Positions 18,038-26,562 of a DNA stretch of 64,000 nucleotides are shown piece after piece; the stretch's first letter is position 1; each line of letters opens with the position of its first letter. The notes beneath the pieces were generated by a model. That model ran no database searches, was not told the origin of the DNA, and was given only the letters and a program-made list of their open reading frames with translations. This stretch comes from Thalassospira lucentensis. Lineage in GTDB: Bacteria > Pseudomonadota > Alphaproteobacteria > Rhodospirillales > Thalassospiraceae. The stretch covers positions 4,003,001 through 4,067,000 of the forward strand of contig NZ_CP136684.1 in the NCBI RefSeq assembly GCF_032921865.1, given 5' to 3'. The translations under genes and the position numbers were made by a program.

Positions 18038-19321
18038 TCACGCCTCTTGGCTTGTTTCCACATGATTGCGGTGCAGATCTGAAACCACCGCGATCAACCT
18101 GTTGATCGGCTCGGCCAGCCGCTTCGGCAATACACGGTGCTGGGTATGGGTTTTCAGATCGGCAATCCAGCGGTGCGCCACCCACACGTCCTCTTCGGGG
18201 TGGTGGTTGTCCACGCCGTTGCAATACTTGTAGCCAACGAGCGCATCCGTGTGCGACAGCAGGATGCGCGCCATCGTCATGTGGAAGCGATGGGCCTGGA
18301 GGTCCGCCGGGCTTCTGGGGCGCGGGAGGGTCAGCCGAAGGCATCGCTGGGCGTTGAACTCACTCCAGTCAGGGCCAACGACCTGCCCCGCGCGTTCAAG
18401 CATCTTGCGCGACTGCTCGTTCTTGCCGTTGACCAGCGCAACGGCGACCGTACCCTTCGAGTACTCCAGCTTTTCGGCGAGCAGGTTCATCCAGCGCACC
18501 AACTTGTTCAGGGTCTGATCGTCGGCGAACACAAGGAACTGATGGCGTTGCTCGTCATCCAGAAACGCCGGCAATTGCGCGTAGAGGGGGTACAACAGAT
18601 CGTGGAGATAGATGTAGGTTTGCCGGCGTCCTTGCTCGTGGCTCTGCGTGGTTGCGGTTAGTACCCGTTGTGCCCACTCGGGCGTAAGTTCGTCCAGCAC
18701 CATTTCGGTGATGTCGATGGAAATCAGCGGAAATCCGAGCGACTTCCCGATTAGTGCCTTGCGCCCGTCGAAGGCGTGGCCGAGTTCGATTTCAACGCCA
18801 CCCAGTACCATCGGCTCGGTTTGAACAGGTGGCCCAAGCACGGCAACGTCGAGCCGGAATTTGCTGCCGAATGGCGTTTCCAGAGGATGCTCGGTTGCCA
18901 CTTGGTCGGCACCGAGCAACATGTTGCCTTCCAACGGATAGTCCGACGCATCCGCATCCTTGAACGCCCAGGGCATCGCAAGCCCGGCACTCAAGCGCCG
19001 GGAGAGCTCGGCCGCGACAAGTTCTTTTGCCCGCCGGTGTTCGGGACTTTCCTGGACAGCGTGCCACCGACTGGCTTCTTCATCGTCAAAGTGCGCTTTG
19101 GGATTAAAGGCGTGCTGAGTTGGAAGCACACGAAAATGGGATCGCCGACGCAGTTTCCCACTTTCAAAGGAAGGGCTAACCCATGTCACCATCTGCCGCG
19201 ATGCGCCGGGAGACACTAGAGGCCAAAGCTTGCGCGCATGCTCCCGGCTGCGAACGTCGCGCGCAGCGATCGTGGTCTGGAAAATTCCTTTTCGAGAGAA
19301 GACAACGATCGCCTCGTCCAT
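18038..19321 (-). CDS. Protein of unknown function with a possible PD-(D/E)XK-like core
   Basis: A 427-aa protein with no family I can name firmly. Residues 85-190 contain HRRAKELVAAELSRRL, FGSKFRLDVAVLG and MVLGGVEIELGHAFDGRKAL: a helix with Glu, then D in a strand, E-x-E in the next strand and a following Lys, the order seen in PD-(D/E)XK nucleases such as CoiA-like proteins. The rest is helical. The ATG at 19321 is chosen over one at 19369, because the earlier start would overlap the upstream gene by 35 bp. It lies 13 bp after the Ymh-family gene and is surely in its operon. It converges with the zinc-hook ATPase, so these genes may form one system. Confidence 0.72.
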   Translation of the reverse strand: MDEAIVVFSRKGIFQTTIAARDVRSREHARKLWPLVSPGASRQMVTWVSPSFESGKLRRRSHFRVLPTQHAFNPKAHFDDEEASRWHAVQESPEHRRAKELVAAELSRRLSAGLAMPWAFKDADASDYPLEGNMLLGADQVATEHPLETPFGSKFRLDVAVLGPPVQTEPMVLGGVEIELGHAFDGRKALIGKSLGFPLISIDITEMVLDELTPEWAQRVLTATTQSHEQGRRQTYIYLHDLLYPLYAQLPAFLDDEQRHQFLVFADDQTLNKLVRWMNLLAEKLEYSKGTVAVALVNGKNEQSRKMLERAGQVVGPDWSEFNAQRCLRLTLPRPRSPADLQAHRFHMTMARILLSHTDALVGYKYCNGVDNHHPEEDVWVAHRWIADLKTHTQHRVLPKRLAEPINRLIAVVSDLHRNHVETSQEA

Positions 19322-19334
19322 TCCTGTCTTGCCC

Positions 19335-20153
19335 CTATTGCGATGCGGCAGCGAACTTCGTGGTGCCATCCAGCTTGCGGTGAATCAGCGATACCAGCGT
19401 CAAGATGTCCAGCGCGTCCTGTTCGGACATGGGCCAATTCGTCTTGGGTGCATGGGCCAGCGGATTGCGCACAGCACCAAACAGTCCGATCAGCAGGTTG
19501 GCAAAGCCTTTCTGCTCGCTTTTTTCGGACTCGGTGGCGAGTGGTCCCAAAGCGAGAACAGGCTGCTGGCCCGCGAATGCCTTGTTCACCAGATCCGCGC
19601 CATCGCTGTTCAGGCCTGATAGCAGGCGAATCCGTTCTGCAACGCCTTTCGTTGCCTCAAACACGGCATGGAAGTAGTTTTCGTCCAGCAACTCGGCGCG
19701 GCAGTAGCTCAGCACTTCCGCATGAACGACACGGCTTTCCAGTGCGGCCTTGAGTTGTCCTGCACGGGCGCGCGCGGCATCGAGCGTCGTGGCCTTGTCG
19801 GCATGCCCGACCTTGCCGTCTTCGCGCATGTAGAAACCGGAGAAGGCCAGGACGACATTGAGTTCGTCGCGCCGCCAAGTGAATGTCACGGGGTCGCGGG
19901 CGTAGTTCACCGGGTTCATAGCGCGATTGATGAACATGATGAGATGGTTCCCGATCTGGTGCCGGTTTTGCGCGCCAGCCAGCGCATTGAACAACCGCTT
20001 CCATTTGGTAATGCCGGGCGACGTGTCGGCAACCTCGATTTCTTGCAACAAGCGCTCGATCTGCGTTCCACTCAGGCCCCGTTCGGTATCTGCAAGCACA
20101 CGGCAAGCGGCTTCAAGATGCTGTGAGCTGAAAGGATCAATTCGCGTCGCCAA
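19335..20153 (-). CDS. TIGR02391/Hypoth_Ymh family protein with HEPN-like RNase motif
   Basis: A 272-aa protein. Its C-terminal half (about 150-262) matches the Ymh/TIGR02391 family: YFHAVFEATKGVAERIRLLS, LVNKAFAG, ESEKSEQKGFANLLIGLFGA, and VRNPLAHAPKTNWPMSEQDA ending LTLVSLIHRKLDG. RNPLAH is an R-x4-H motif, the active-site signature of HEPN ribonucleases, which often serve as toxins in abortive infection. The N-terminal half includes a helical domain with a NRHQIGNHLIMFINRAMNPV stretch. It is the first gene of a pair with the 427-aa protein. I infer a defence role; the RNA target is unknown. Confidence 0.82.
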   Translation of the reverse strand: MATRIDPFSSQHLEAACRVLADTERGLSGTQIERLLQEIEVADTSPGITKWKRLFNALAGAQNRHQIGNHLIMFINRAMNPVNYARDPVTFTWRRDELNVVLAFSGFYMREDGKVGHADKATTLDAARARAGQLKAALESRVVHAEVLSYCRAELLDENYFHAVFEATKGVAERIRLLSGLNSDGADLVNKAFAGQQPVLALGPLATESEKSEQKGFANLLIGLFGAVRNPLAHAPKTNWPMSEQDALDILTLVSLIHRKLDGTTKFAAASQ

Positions 20154-20175
20154 TGTTTATCTCCCTCGTCAGGCA

Positions 20176-20478
20176 TCAGATGATGGCCTGCAAGCCCTTG
20201 TCGGCGATGACGTTTAGCAGCTTGAGTGCCGGGCCGGTGGGATGGGTTTCGCCTTGCTCCCACTTGCGCACAGTCGAGGCCGAGGTATGCAGGTGCAGCG
20301 CAAACACCGGCTGGCTGAACTTCAAGGCTTCACGCAGGCGCTTGATGTCAGCAGCGCCAAACTCCCGCACTGGCGGCGGGCAAATCGCGTCGAACTCGCG
20401 CATCGTCACCTTGCTGATCGCTCCGGCTTCGTGGAGCGCCGCCAGGTCGCCGCGCAGCGATTCAATGATCTTGCTCAC
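20176..20478 (-). CDS. XRE-family antitoxin (HigA/NadS-like)
   Basis: A 100-aa protein with a C-terminal Cro/C1 HTH: FGAADIKRLREALKFSQPVF then LHLHTSASTVRKWEQGETHP. The N-terminal 35 residues would wrap the toxin. It starts with GTG at 20478 behind GGAGG and overlaps the toxin gene by 17 bp, so synthesis is coupled. This toxin-first order is typical of HigBA-like and NadS-type modules. It should repress its own promoter, probably through the palindrome at 20862-20876. Confidence 0.87.
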   Translation of the reverse strand: MSKIIESLRGDLAALHEAGAISKVTMREFDAICPPPVREFGAADIKRLREALKFSQPVFALHLHTSASTVRKWEQGETHPTGPALKLLNVIADKGLQAII

Positions 20479-20845
20479 AATGCACCTCCAGTAAAACACC
20501 CGACTGCAACGCCTTCGACAAGGCTTCGGCAGGCAGTTCCAAGAACACCTTGCCGGCGAATTGCAGCGCCTTCTTCTCGTCCTGCGTGATGTTCGCCTTG
20601 TCGCTCTTAGGGAACCCATGCAGGAACACATAGCGGCTGCCAATCTTGGCCGACAGCAACGTGCGATAGCTGCCGCTCTTGCCTGCGCCAGGGCGGGCCA
20701 CCCGCTTCTTGTAGAGGAAGCCTCCCAAGTCCGCGTCGATCAGACCGCTTTCCATCTCCTGAACTGCCTTGCACAAGGCAGCATCGGGCAGCTTCTCGCC
20801 CGACTGCCACCGAGCAAAGTCCTTGCGCTTGAGGATGGGCGTCAT
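20462..20845 (-). CDS. RelE/HigB-type toxin (PF06296-like)
   Basis: A 127-aa toxin of the RelE/HigB superfamily: KRKDFARWQSGEKLPDAALC, GLIDADLGGFLYKKRVARPG, GSYRTLLSAKIGSRYVFLHG and FPKSDKANITQDEKKALQFA. These proteins cut mRNA on ribosomes when the antitoxin is lost, which stabilises the mobile element. GGAGG stands five bases before the ATG at 20845; the codon TTG four codons earlier overlaps that site and is rejected. It lies at the distal end of the accessory region next to int. Confidence 0.88.
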   Translation of the reverse strand: MTPILKRKDFARWQSGEKLPDAALCKAVQEMESGLIDADLGGFLYKKRVARPGAGKSGSYRTLLSAKIGSRYVFLHGFPKSDKANITQDEKKALQFAGKVFLELPAEALSKALQSGVLLEVHCEQDH

Positions 20846-20857
20846 ATCGACCTCCAA

Positions 20858-20886
20858 ACTATACCCGTAACGGGTACACTTTTCAA
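20858..20886 (-). promoter_or_regulatory. Toxin-antitoxin promoter with operator between -35 and -10
   Basis: On the minus strand TTGAAA (20881-20886) and TATAGT (20858-20863) are separated by 17 bp. The perfect palindrome TACCCGT-T-ACGGGTA (20862-20876) fills the spacer and overlaps the -10 box. GGAGG and the toxin ATG follow within 20 bases. Binding of the antitoxin HTH here would block RNA polymerase directly. Confidence 0.78.
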
Positions 20887-20984
20887 GTTGGCGCGGTGAG
20901 GCCGCCCCGGAAGGGGCGGCACACCCGATTGTCGTGATAGCAACACGACAATCGGGGCTGGCAAGGCGGGAGCATGGTCGCCGG

Positions 20985-22184
20985 TCACGCCGTCGCCTCC
21001 GCAGCGCGGGATACGCCTGTGATCGTCTTGCGCCGATTTGCCACCAAATCAGCCGCTTCGCGCACCGGTTTGTCCTCTGTGTGGACGTAGCGCATGAACA
21101 TCGCCACGGTCTTGTGCGCCGTCAGCGCCATGCCGACCTTCACCGGGATGCCGGAATTGGCAATGTCCGTCGCTGAACGGTGACGGATGCCGTGCGTGCC
21201 CACATGCGTCACGCCTGCAGCTTTGAGAGTGCGGCTCCAACCGTTGTAATACTCGCCGTCGGTCAGATGCCGATCAGGGTGACGCGGAGACGGTAATACA
21301 TGGGGCGTCGTAGCATTGCGAGCCGCCGTCGAAAGAAGCCGATAGGCTTCTTCGCTCATGGGCTTGGACATACCGCCTGTCTTGCTGTCAGGCCACACCA
21401 CCCGCCGGTTTTCCAGATCAATCCAATCCCATTGGAGTGAGACGATCTCAGAAAGGCGAGCGGCAAACTCGAATTGCAGGCGGATGGCCAACGGGATCAC
21501 AGCATGCTCCAGGCCTTCCACCTCCAACTGGCCAAGGTAGCGAAACAACTTGCCCATTTCCTCGTCGCTGATCAGGTGAGTCGCCTTGCCGTTGGGGTAC
21601 ATCGGTACATGACGGCATGGGTTGGTGCCGTCAGGGCGATAGCCCCATACCTCGGCCAAGTTGAACATCTTGCGCATCACGCTGAACGTGCGGTTCGCAT
21701 CGGCGGGCTTGTGCGCCATCTTCTTCATCATTGAAGCGACATCGGGCCGCTTCAGATCCTGCACCTTCAAGCGGCCAAGCATCGGAATGATGTTGCGATC
21801 AATGACGCTCTGGTAGCCTTCCTGCGTGCTCGGCTTGTTGCGCTGGCTGGAGTAGTCCTCCATGAACTTGATACACAGTTCCTTGACGGTGGGTGCCTGA
21901 CGCGCTGCAGCCTTCTCTGCGGCAGGATCTCCACCCCGGCGCACTTGCGCCAGCCACTCCTGGGCTAGCGACCGGGCTTGTTCGACGGTCAGCTCTCCAT
22001 ACAGTCCCAAGGCAGGTTTGCGCCGCTCTCCGGCGTTTGTCCGGTACTGGAGCATGAACACCTTGCGGCCTGCCGGGGTGATCTTGCACAAGAAGCCAGG
22101 AACCAGGGTATCGCGCAGTTCGATGGGCTGAGCTTGGGCTTGTGCCGCATCGACTGCGGACTTGGTGAGTTTGATTTTCGCCAT
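20985..22184 (-). CDS. int: Tyrosine recombinase/integrase of the ICE (Tn4371 type)
   Basis: A 399-aa P4-type integrase with an N-terminal arm-binding DUF4102-like domain (MAKIKLTKSAVDAAQAQAQ, RDTLVPGFLCKITPAGRKVF), a SAM-like core-binding domain (PSTQEGYQSVIDRNIIPMLG) and a catalytic domain. Catalytic residues are visible: Arg in FAARLSEIVSLQW, H-x-x-R in HGIRHRSATDIA, His in LTAHKTVAMF and the Tyr in MRYVHTED. It catalyses integration and excision of the element. The start is about 175 bp from the predicted attachment site, as in other Tn4371-family ICEs. A toxin-antitoxin module lies downstream. Confidence 0.95.
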   Translation of the reverse strand: MAKIKLTKSAVDAAQAQAQPIELRDTLVPGFLCKITPAGRKVFMLQYRTNAGERRKPALGLYGELTVEQARSLAQEWLAQVRRGGDPAAEKAAARQAPTVKELCIKFMEDYSSQRNKPSTQEGYQSVIDRNIIPMLGRLKVQDLKRPDVASMMKKMAHKPADANRTFSVMRKMFNLAEVWGYRPDGTNPCRHVPMYPNGKATHLISDEEMGKLFRYLGQLEVEGLEHAVIPLAIRLQFEFAARLSEIVSLQWDWIDLENRRVVWPDSKTGGMSKPMSEEAYRLLSTAARNATTPHVLPSPRHPDRHLTDGEYYNGWSRTLKAAGVTHVGTHGIRHRSATDIANSGIPVKVGMALTAHKTVAMFMRYVHTEDKPVREAADLVANRRKTITGVSRAAEATA

Positions 22185-22358
22185 GATGACTCCTCGGAAG
22201 ACCCGATTTCCAGGAGCCTGTTGGGAGCCAAGCGGGTGGAAGCCGGGTCAGGTTTCAGAAAGCACCGGCATATGATGAATCTGCCTAAGTTATTGATAAA
22301 CCTGCTGTATCGAGCAACGGCGTAGCCCAGCGAAGTTCGGTGCTGGAGTCATGGTGAA

Positions 22359-22366
22359 ATAAAAAA
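22359..22366 (-). other. Predicted attachment site (ICE-chromosome junction)
   Basis: The octamer TTTTTTAT on the minus strand fits the TTTTTYRT-type target of Tn4371-family ICEs as I remember it. It coincides with the T-tract of the clpP terminator. Left of it the sequence leads to int; right of it the chromosome begins. The opposite end is outside the window, so the repeat cannot be confirmed here. Confidence 0.6.
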
Positions 22367-22395
22367 AACGCCCCGGCAAAACACCGGGGCGTTTT
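22365..22395 (-). terminator. clpP terminator at the ICE junction
   Basis: A perfect 12-bp stem (AAAACGCCCCGG and its complement, 7-nt loop) lies 21 bp after the clpP stop. On the minus strand it is followed by a run of eight T's, which overlaps the predicted attachment site. Confidence 0.88.
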
Positions 22396-22416
22396 CATCG
22401 GATCGTTATGGAACGA

Positions 22417-23046
22417 TCAATCTTTTTTCGCATCAGAATCCGGTTTCGGACGTGACGTAACCACCTCGTCAATCAGGCCGAATTCCTTGGCCTGATCCGG
22501 GGTAAGGAAGTTATCTCGCTCCATCGCGTCTTCAATCGTCTTGAGATCACGGCCGGTATGCTCGACATAGATCTCGTTAAGACGCTGACGCAACGCCAGA
22601 ATTTCGCGAGCATGGATTTCGATATCCGATGCCTGCCCCTGGAACCCGCCGGACGGCTGGTGAATCATGACGCGCGCATTCGGCAGGCAGTAACGCTTGC
22701 CCTTTGCACCGGCCATCAGCAACAGCGATCCCATGGAAGCCGCCTGCCCCATGCACACCGTGGAAACATCGCAACGGATGTATTGCATGGTGTCATAGAT
22801 CGCCAGACCCGACGTCACAACCCCGCCCGGGGAGTTGATGTAAAGCGAGATATCCTTGTCCGGGTTTTCCGATTCGAGATGCAGCAACTGCGCGCAGATC
22901 AGTGACGACATGCCGTCATGTACCTGGCCGTTGATGAAGACGATCCGCTCCTTGAGAAGACGGGAAAAGATGTCATAGGCCCGTTCACCACGGCTGGTCT
23001 GTTCAACCACCATCGGCACGAGCGAGTTCATCTGTGCTTCAATCAT
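22417..23046 (-). CDS. clpP: ATP-dependent Clp protease proteolytic subunit
   Basis: A 209-aa ClpP, the serine peptidase barrel that works with ClpA/ClpX to degrade tagged or misfolded proteins. The catalytic triad is present: Ser in [19 protein letters not shown], His in [20 protein letters not shown] and Asp in [20 protein letters not shown]. The usual short N-terminal propeptide is present ([20 protein letters not shown]). AAGGAG lies ten bases before the ATG at 23046. It follows tig on the same strand (46-bp gap), the standard tig-clpP order; clpX would come next but the ICE has separated whatever lay downstream. Confidence 0.97.
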   Translation of the reverse strand: MIEAQMNSLVPMVVEQTSRGERAYDIFSRLLKERIVFINGQVHDGMSSLICAQLLHLESENPDKDISLYINSPGGVVTSGLAIYDTMQYIRCDVSTVCMGQAASMGSLLLMAGAKGKRYCLPNARVMIHQPSGGFQGQASDIEIHAREILALRQRLNEIYVEHTGRDLKTIEDAMERDNFLTPDQAKEFGLIDEVVTSRPKPDSDAKKD

Positions 23047-23092
23047 CGACTGCAATCTCCTTGCTGCATCCTAAACCGGTATGTCGGACGGA

Positions 23093-24550
23093 TTACTTCT
23101 CTTCCGATTTATCGGCCTTTTTCTTGGCGGCCGGCTTCTTGGCAGCAGCTTTCTTGGCCGGAGCCTCTTTGTCTGCAGCTTTTTTAGCCGGTGCCTTCTT
23201 GGCAGCCGATTTCTTCTTCGGAGCTTCGTCTTCCTCTTCCGGTTTCAGAAGGTCTTCGACCGAAACGGTCTTGTCTTCTACCTTGGCGAGTTCGACGATG
23301 AAATCCACGACCTTGTCTTCATATACAGGGCCCTGAAGCGCCTGCAAGGCCTGCGGGTTATTTTTATAGAATTCAATAACCTGCTGTTCCTGACCCGGAT
23401 ATTTCTGGGCTTCGGCAACGAGGACCTTGTTTACGTCTTCCTGGGTAACCTGGATTTCGTTTTTACGGCCAACTTCTGCCAGCAGAAGACCAAGAAGAAC
23501 GCGGCGTTCTGCGATTTCGCGGAACTCGGCGGTCAGTTCTTCTTCGGACTTGCCTTTGGTTTCGTCATCTTCCTGACCGGCTTCACGCGCCTGTTTGATC
23601 TGGCCGATGATGCCTTCCAGCTCGTTCTCGACCAGGCTGGTCGGCAGTTCGAAGCTGTGGTTTTCAGCAAGCGCGTCAAGCAACTGGCGTTTCAGTTTCT
23701 GACGGGCAACCGATTCGTACTCGCGGCCGTAATCCTTACGGATTGCGTCTTTAAGCGCGTCAAAGCTTTCCTGGCCGAGTTTCTTGGCGAGTTCATCATC
23801 AAGAGCAGCCGGTTTCTTTTCCTTGATTTCCTTGACGGTTACGTCGAACTCGGCATCTTTGCCTGCAAGTTCAGCCGCACCATAGGCTTCCGGGAATTTC
23901 ACCTTGACGACAACTTCGTCACCAGCATTGACACCGGTCAGCTGGTCTTCGAAACCTTCGATGAACGAGCCCGAACCAAGTTCGAGTTCGTAATCTTCGG
24001 CTTTACCGCCTTCGAAAGCTTCGCCACCGATTTTGCCAAGGAAGTCGATGACGACAACGTCACCGGCTTTCGATTTGCGCTTGCGTGCGAGCGGCTCGGT
24101 GGTGCCCTGCGCTGCTGCAATACGATCAAGCGTTTCGTTGACTTTCGCATCGTCAAGTTCAACGACTTCGCGGGTCAGCTTCAGCTTTTTGAAGTCCATC
24201 GGCTCGATGGCCGGGATGACTTCGACAGCAATGGCGAACTCAAGATCCTTGCCTTCGTCAAACGAGGTCACTTCGATTTTCGGCTGAACGGCCGGGCGCA
24301 GGTCATTATCGTTAAGAACCTTGCCGGTGTTTTCGTTTACAGCGGATTCGAGAACTTCACCCATGACGGCCTGGCCATAGCGCTGGCGCAGCAGTTTCGC
24401 CGGTACTTTGCCCGGACGGAAGCCCGGAAGGCGAACCTGGTCTTTGATCTCGTCGAGTTTGGCGACGACTTTTTCTTCGATCTGAGCGGCGGGCACAACG
24501 ACTTTGAACTCGCGCGCCAGGCCTTCGTTTTTGGTTTCAGTAACCTGCAT
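23093..24550 (-). CDS. tig: Trigger factor, ribosome-associated chaperone/peptidyl-prolyl isomerase
   Basis: A 485-aa trigger factor. The N-terminal ribosome-binding domain carries the signature LPGFRPGKVPAKLLRQRYG near residues 40-60. A FKBP-type PPIase domain follows (GDVVVIDFLGKIGGEAFEGG, SFIEGFEDQLTGVNAGDEVV), then the helical C-terminal chaperone domain. The protein is longer than the usual 430-450 residues because of a tail of about 45 residues made almost wholly of Lys, Ala, Pro and Glu (AAKKAPAKKAADKE-like repeats). Such tails occur in some alphaproteobacterial trigger factors. It folds nascent chains at the ribosome exit. Confidence 0.97.
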   Translation of the reverse strand: MQVTETKNEGLAREFKVVVPAAQIEEKVVAKLDEIKDQVRLPGFRPGKVPAKLLRQRYGQAVMGEVLESAVNENTGKVLNDNDLRPAVQPKIEVTSFDEGKDLEFAIAVEVIPAIEPMDFKKLKLTREVVELDDAKVNETLDRIAAAQGTTEPLARKRKSKAGDVVVIDFLGKIGGEAFEGGKAEDYELELGSGSFIEGFEDQLTGVNAGDEVVVKVKFPEAYGAAELAGKDAEFDVTVKEIKEKKPAALDDELAKKLGQESFDALKDAIRKDYGREYESVARQKLKRQLLDALAENHSFELPTSLVENELEGIIGQIKQAREAGQEDDETKGKSEEELTAEFREIAERRVLLGLLLAEVGRKNEIQVTQEDVNKVLVAEAQKYPGQEQQVIEFYKNNPQALQALQGPVYEDKVVDFIVELAKVEDKTVSVEDLLKPEEEDEAPKKKSAAKKAPAKKAADKEAPAKKAAAKKPAAKKKADKSEEK

Positions 24551-24664
24551 AGATAACTCTTTTGCTTGGTTCGAATAATGTCCGTTACGCGACGCAGTCC
24601 GGACGTCAGAAAGTCAATATGACTAAACGAATATGCATCCTGGTCTTAATTTATGGTCAGCTTA

Positions 24665-24749
24665 TGGTACGGGCGAAGGGACTCGAACCCCCACGGATTG
24701 CTCCACTGGAACCTAAATCCAGCGCGTCTACCAGTTCCGCCACGCCCGC
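24665..24749 (-). tRNA. tRNA-Leu (anticodon UAG)
   Basis: An 85-nt gene on the minus strand starting GCGGGCGTGGCGG and ending GTTCGAGTCCC-TTCGCCCGTACCA, with CCA encoded. The anticodon stem CTGGA/TCCAG encloses loop TTTAGGT, giving anticodon TAG for CUN leucine codons. The long variable arm (GTGGAGCAATCC) marks a class II tRNA. The first acceptor pair is G-U. Confidence 0.94.
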
Positions 24750-24917
24750 ACACAAGCATACCAAACACACCGGAAGTACCGGTGTGGGTGCGCCTTAATA
24801 CAAACTTCGATCACCTCATGCAAGCATCGCCTTTTAGACAGATGCATTCAGGCCTGAATTTAATGTCCGACAGGCAGGATTTCTGCGTTTCACAACGCTT
24901 TTGGAAGGTACAAAAAA

Positions 24918-26348
24918 CTATCGCGCAAGGCGCTTTACAGCCCCCGATGCGGCTATTCTACCCTGCCCGATATAGCTTTCATGGTTCTTTTCGATATCGG
25001 CAAGATCGTAAAGATAGTTGACCATCATGCCAAAAGACTGCTGCCAACCGGCTTCGTTTCCATTGCCAAGCCAGTTCAGCCTCTCAACCCGAGCGCCGTT
25101 GGTCAGATGAAAATGCGCAACAGGATCAAAGGCCGTCCCGCTATCAGGACGCCGGGCATTCAGAAGATACCAGCAACACAACTGCTCCAGTGCCTCGCGC
25201 GTTTCCGGGCTTACCTGCTCAGGCCGCTCCGCAGATGGTTGCGGTTCAAACAGATCTTCGCAGTCGGTAATTGCCGCTTCGATATGGACAGGAAGTCCTC
25301 TATTCGACTTGGCTGTTACACTGGGGCCCGCAATTGCGGGCAAACCGGTCACTTCGCCACGATGGCGTGCGTCGACCTGTTTTTGCACCCAGGACCGGAA
25401 TCCCGGAATCGGAGACAGGGTACTGAACTGTTTAAGGTTCGGCAGGTCACGCTGCAATTCTGCGACCACCCGCTTGATCAGGAAATCGCCAAAACTGATA
25501 CCGGCCAGACCAGCCTGCGCGTTCGAGATCGAATAAAATATTGCCGTATCGGCGTGCCGGGGATCGGCCGCATCTTCGTCCCGGTTGATCAGATCGTCGA
25601 CACTGCCTGCAATCCCGTTGACCAATGCAACCTCGACAAAAATCAGCGGTTCATCTGGCATACCGGGATGGAAAAACGCAAAGCAACGACGATCCGATGC
25701 CAGACGCCCCTTCAGGTCATCCCAGCTTTTGATCGCGTGAACCGCTTCATAAGCAATCAGTTTTTCAAGCAGTGCGGCTGGCGAATTCCAGGTGATTCGC
25801 GACAGCTCAAGGAATCCGATGTCAAACCATCCCGCCAGCAATGTTTTCAGATCGCGTTCCAGAATGCCAAGCCCCGGCGCTTCGCGGCGCCATCGCAAAA
25901 GATCCGCGCGAAGATCGACCAGAAATTTAACACCTTGCGGTAATGAATTGAATTCTTTCAGTAATGACCGGAATGGCGGTACCAATGCTGTACGCAATTC
26001 TGCTTCCAGCAAGGCACGTTCGGCAACATCGTCCGCCGCCGTCCAATCGGAAACAACATCGGCAACCCGATCCCGATCGACATCAAATTCGGTGATCAGA
26101 AGGTGCAGGAATTCCTTTTTTCCGGCTTCATCAAGGCGCAAAAAGTCATGCCCCAAAGTCGCCGCCCGCGCACGTGCCGAAACCGCGCCACCGCGCCGTG
26201 CCAGACAGGCTTCTATCTGGTTGCGCCATCTTTCCTTGCGGTTCTCGTTTTCGTCAAAGCCAAGCCCGCGTGCGACCGTGCTGTCGCGCAATTCGCGCCA
26301 TGCAGAACGCAGGTTATCAAGCGTTCGATCCAGAAAGGTCTGCGACAT
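24918..26348 (-). CDS. Malonyl-CoA decarboxylase
   Basis: A 476-aa malonyl-CoA decarboxylase, which converts malonyl-CoA to acetyl-CoA and CO2. It has an N-terminal helical domain (residues 1-140) and a GNAT-like catalytic domain. The family's catalytic Ser and His lie in KQFSTLSPIPGFRSWVQKQV and in DPVAHFHLTNGARVERLNWL. The RCFAFFHPGMPDEPLIFVEV and IFYSISNAQAGLAGISFG stretches are also diagnostic. The ATG at 26348 follows GGAG by six bases; an upstream TTG overlaps that site. No mat or mdc partners are nearby, so it stands alone and may serve malonate or odd fatty-acid turnover. Confidence 0.94.
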   Translation of the reverse strand: MSQTFLDRTLDNLRSAWRELRDSTVARGLGFDENENRKERWRNQIEACLARRGGAVSARARAATLGHDFLRLDEAGKKEFLHLLITEFDVDRDRVADVVSDWTAADDVAERALLEAELRTALVPPFRSLLKEFNSLPQGVKFLVDLRADLLRWRREAPGLGILERDLKTLLAGWFDIGFLELSRITWNSPAALLEKLIAYEAVHAIKSWDDLKGRLASDRRCFAFFHPGMPDEPLIFVEVALVNGIAGSVDDLINRDEDAADPRHADTAIFYSISNAQAGLAGISFGDFLIKRVVAELQRDLPNLKQFSTLSPIPGFRSWVQKQVDARHRGEVTGLPAIAGPSVTAKSNRGLPVHIEAAITDCEDLFEPQPSAERPEQVSPETREALEQLCCWYLLNARRPDSGTAFDPVAHFHLTNGARVERLNWLGNGNEAGWQQSFGMMVNYLYDLADIEKNHESYIGQGRIAASGAVKRLAR

Positions 26349-26562
26349 CCCATTCTCCAAAACCTGTTGTGTCGGCTCCGTGCAGAACCACCGCGCATTT
26401 GCAACAGCCTTGGCGTTTCACATTATTTTGTTTCCAGCCCGTTTCGGGCGATATCCACTGCCACTGCCATTGATATTGTGATCGCGGCGACATTCCGCCA
26501 GCCGTCGATCCAATCCCATCTTAATGACAGGAACACAGACCATTTGTGTTCGATCTGTTAAA

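Noticed and set aside
23081-24556. A 491-codon plus-strand frame over tig
   Set aside because: Phe/Leu-rich antisense shadow of trigger factor with no ribosome site; the minus-strand protein matches a known family over its full length.
24665-24749. tRNA-Leu as the ICE attachment site
   Set aside because: The tRNA is 2.3 kb beyond the integrase, on the far side of clpP and tig, and is complete with normal flanks; the junction octamer at 22359-22366 fits better.
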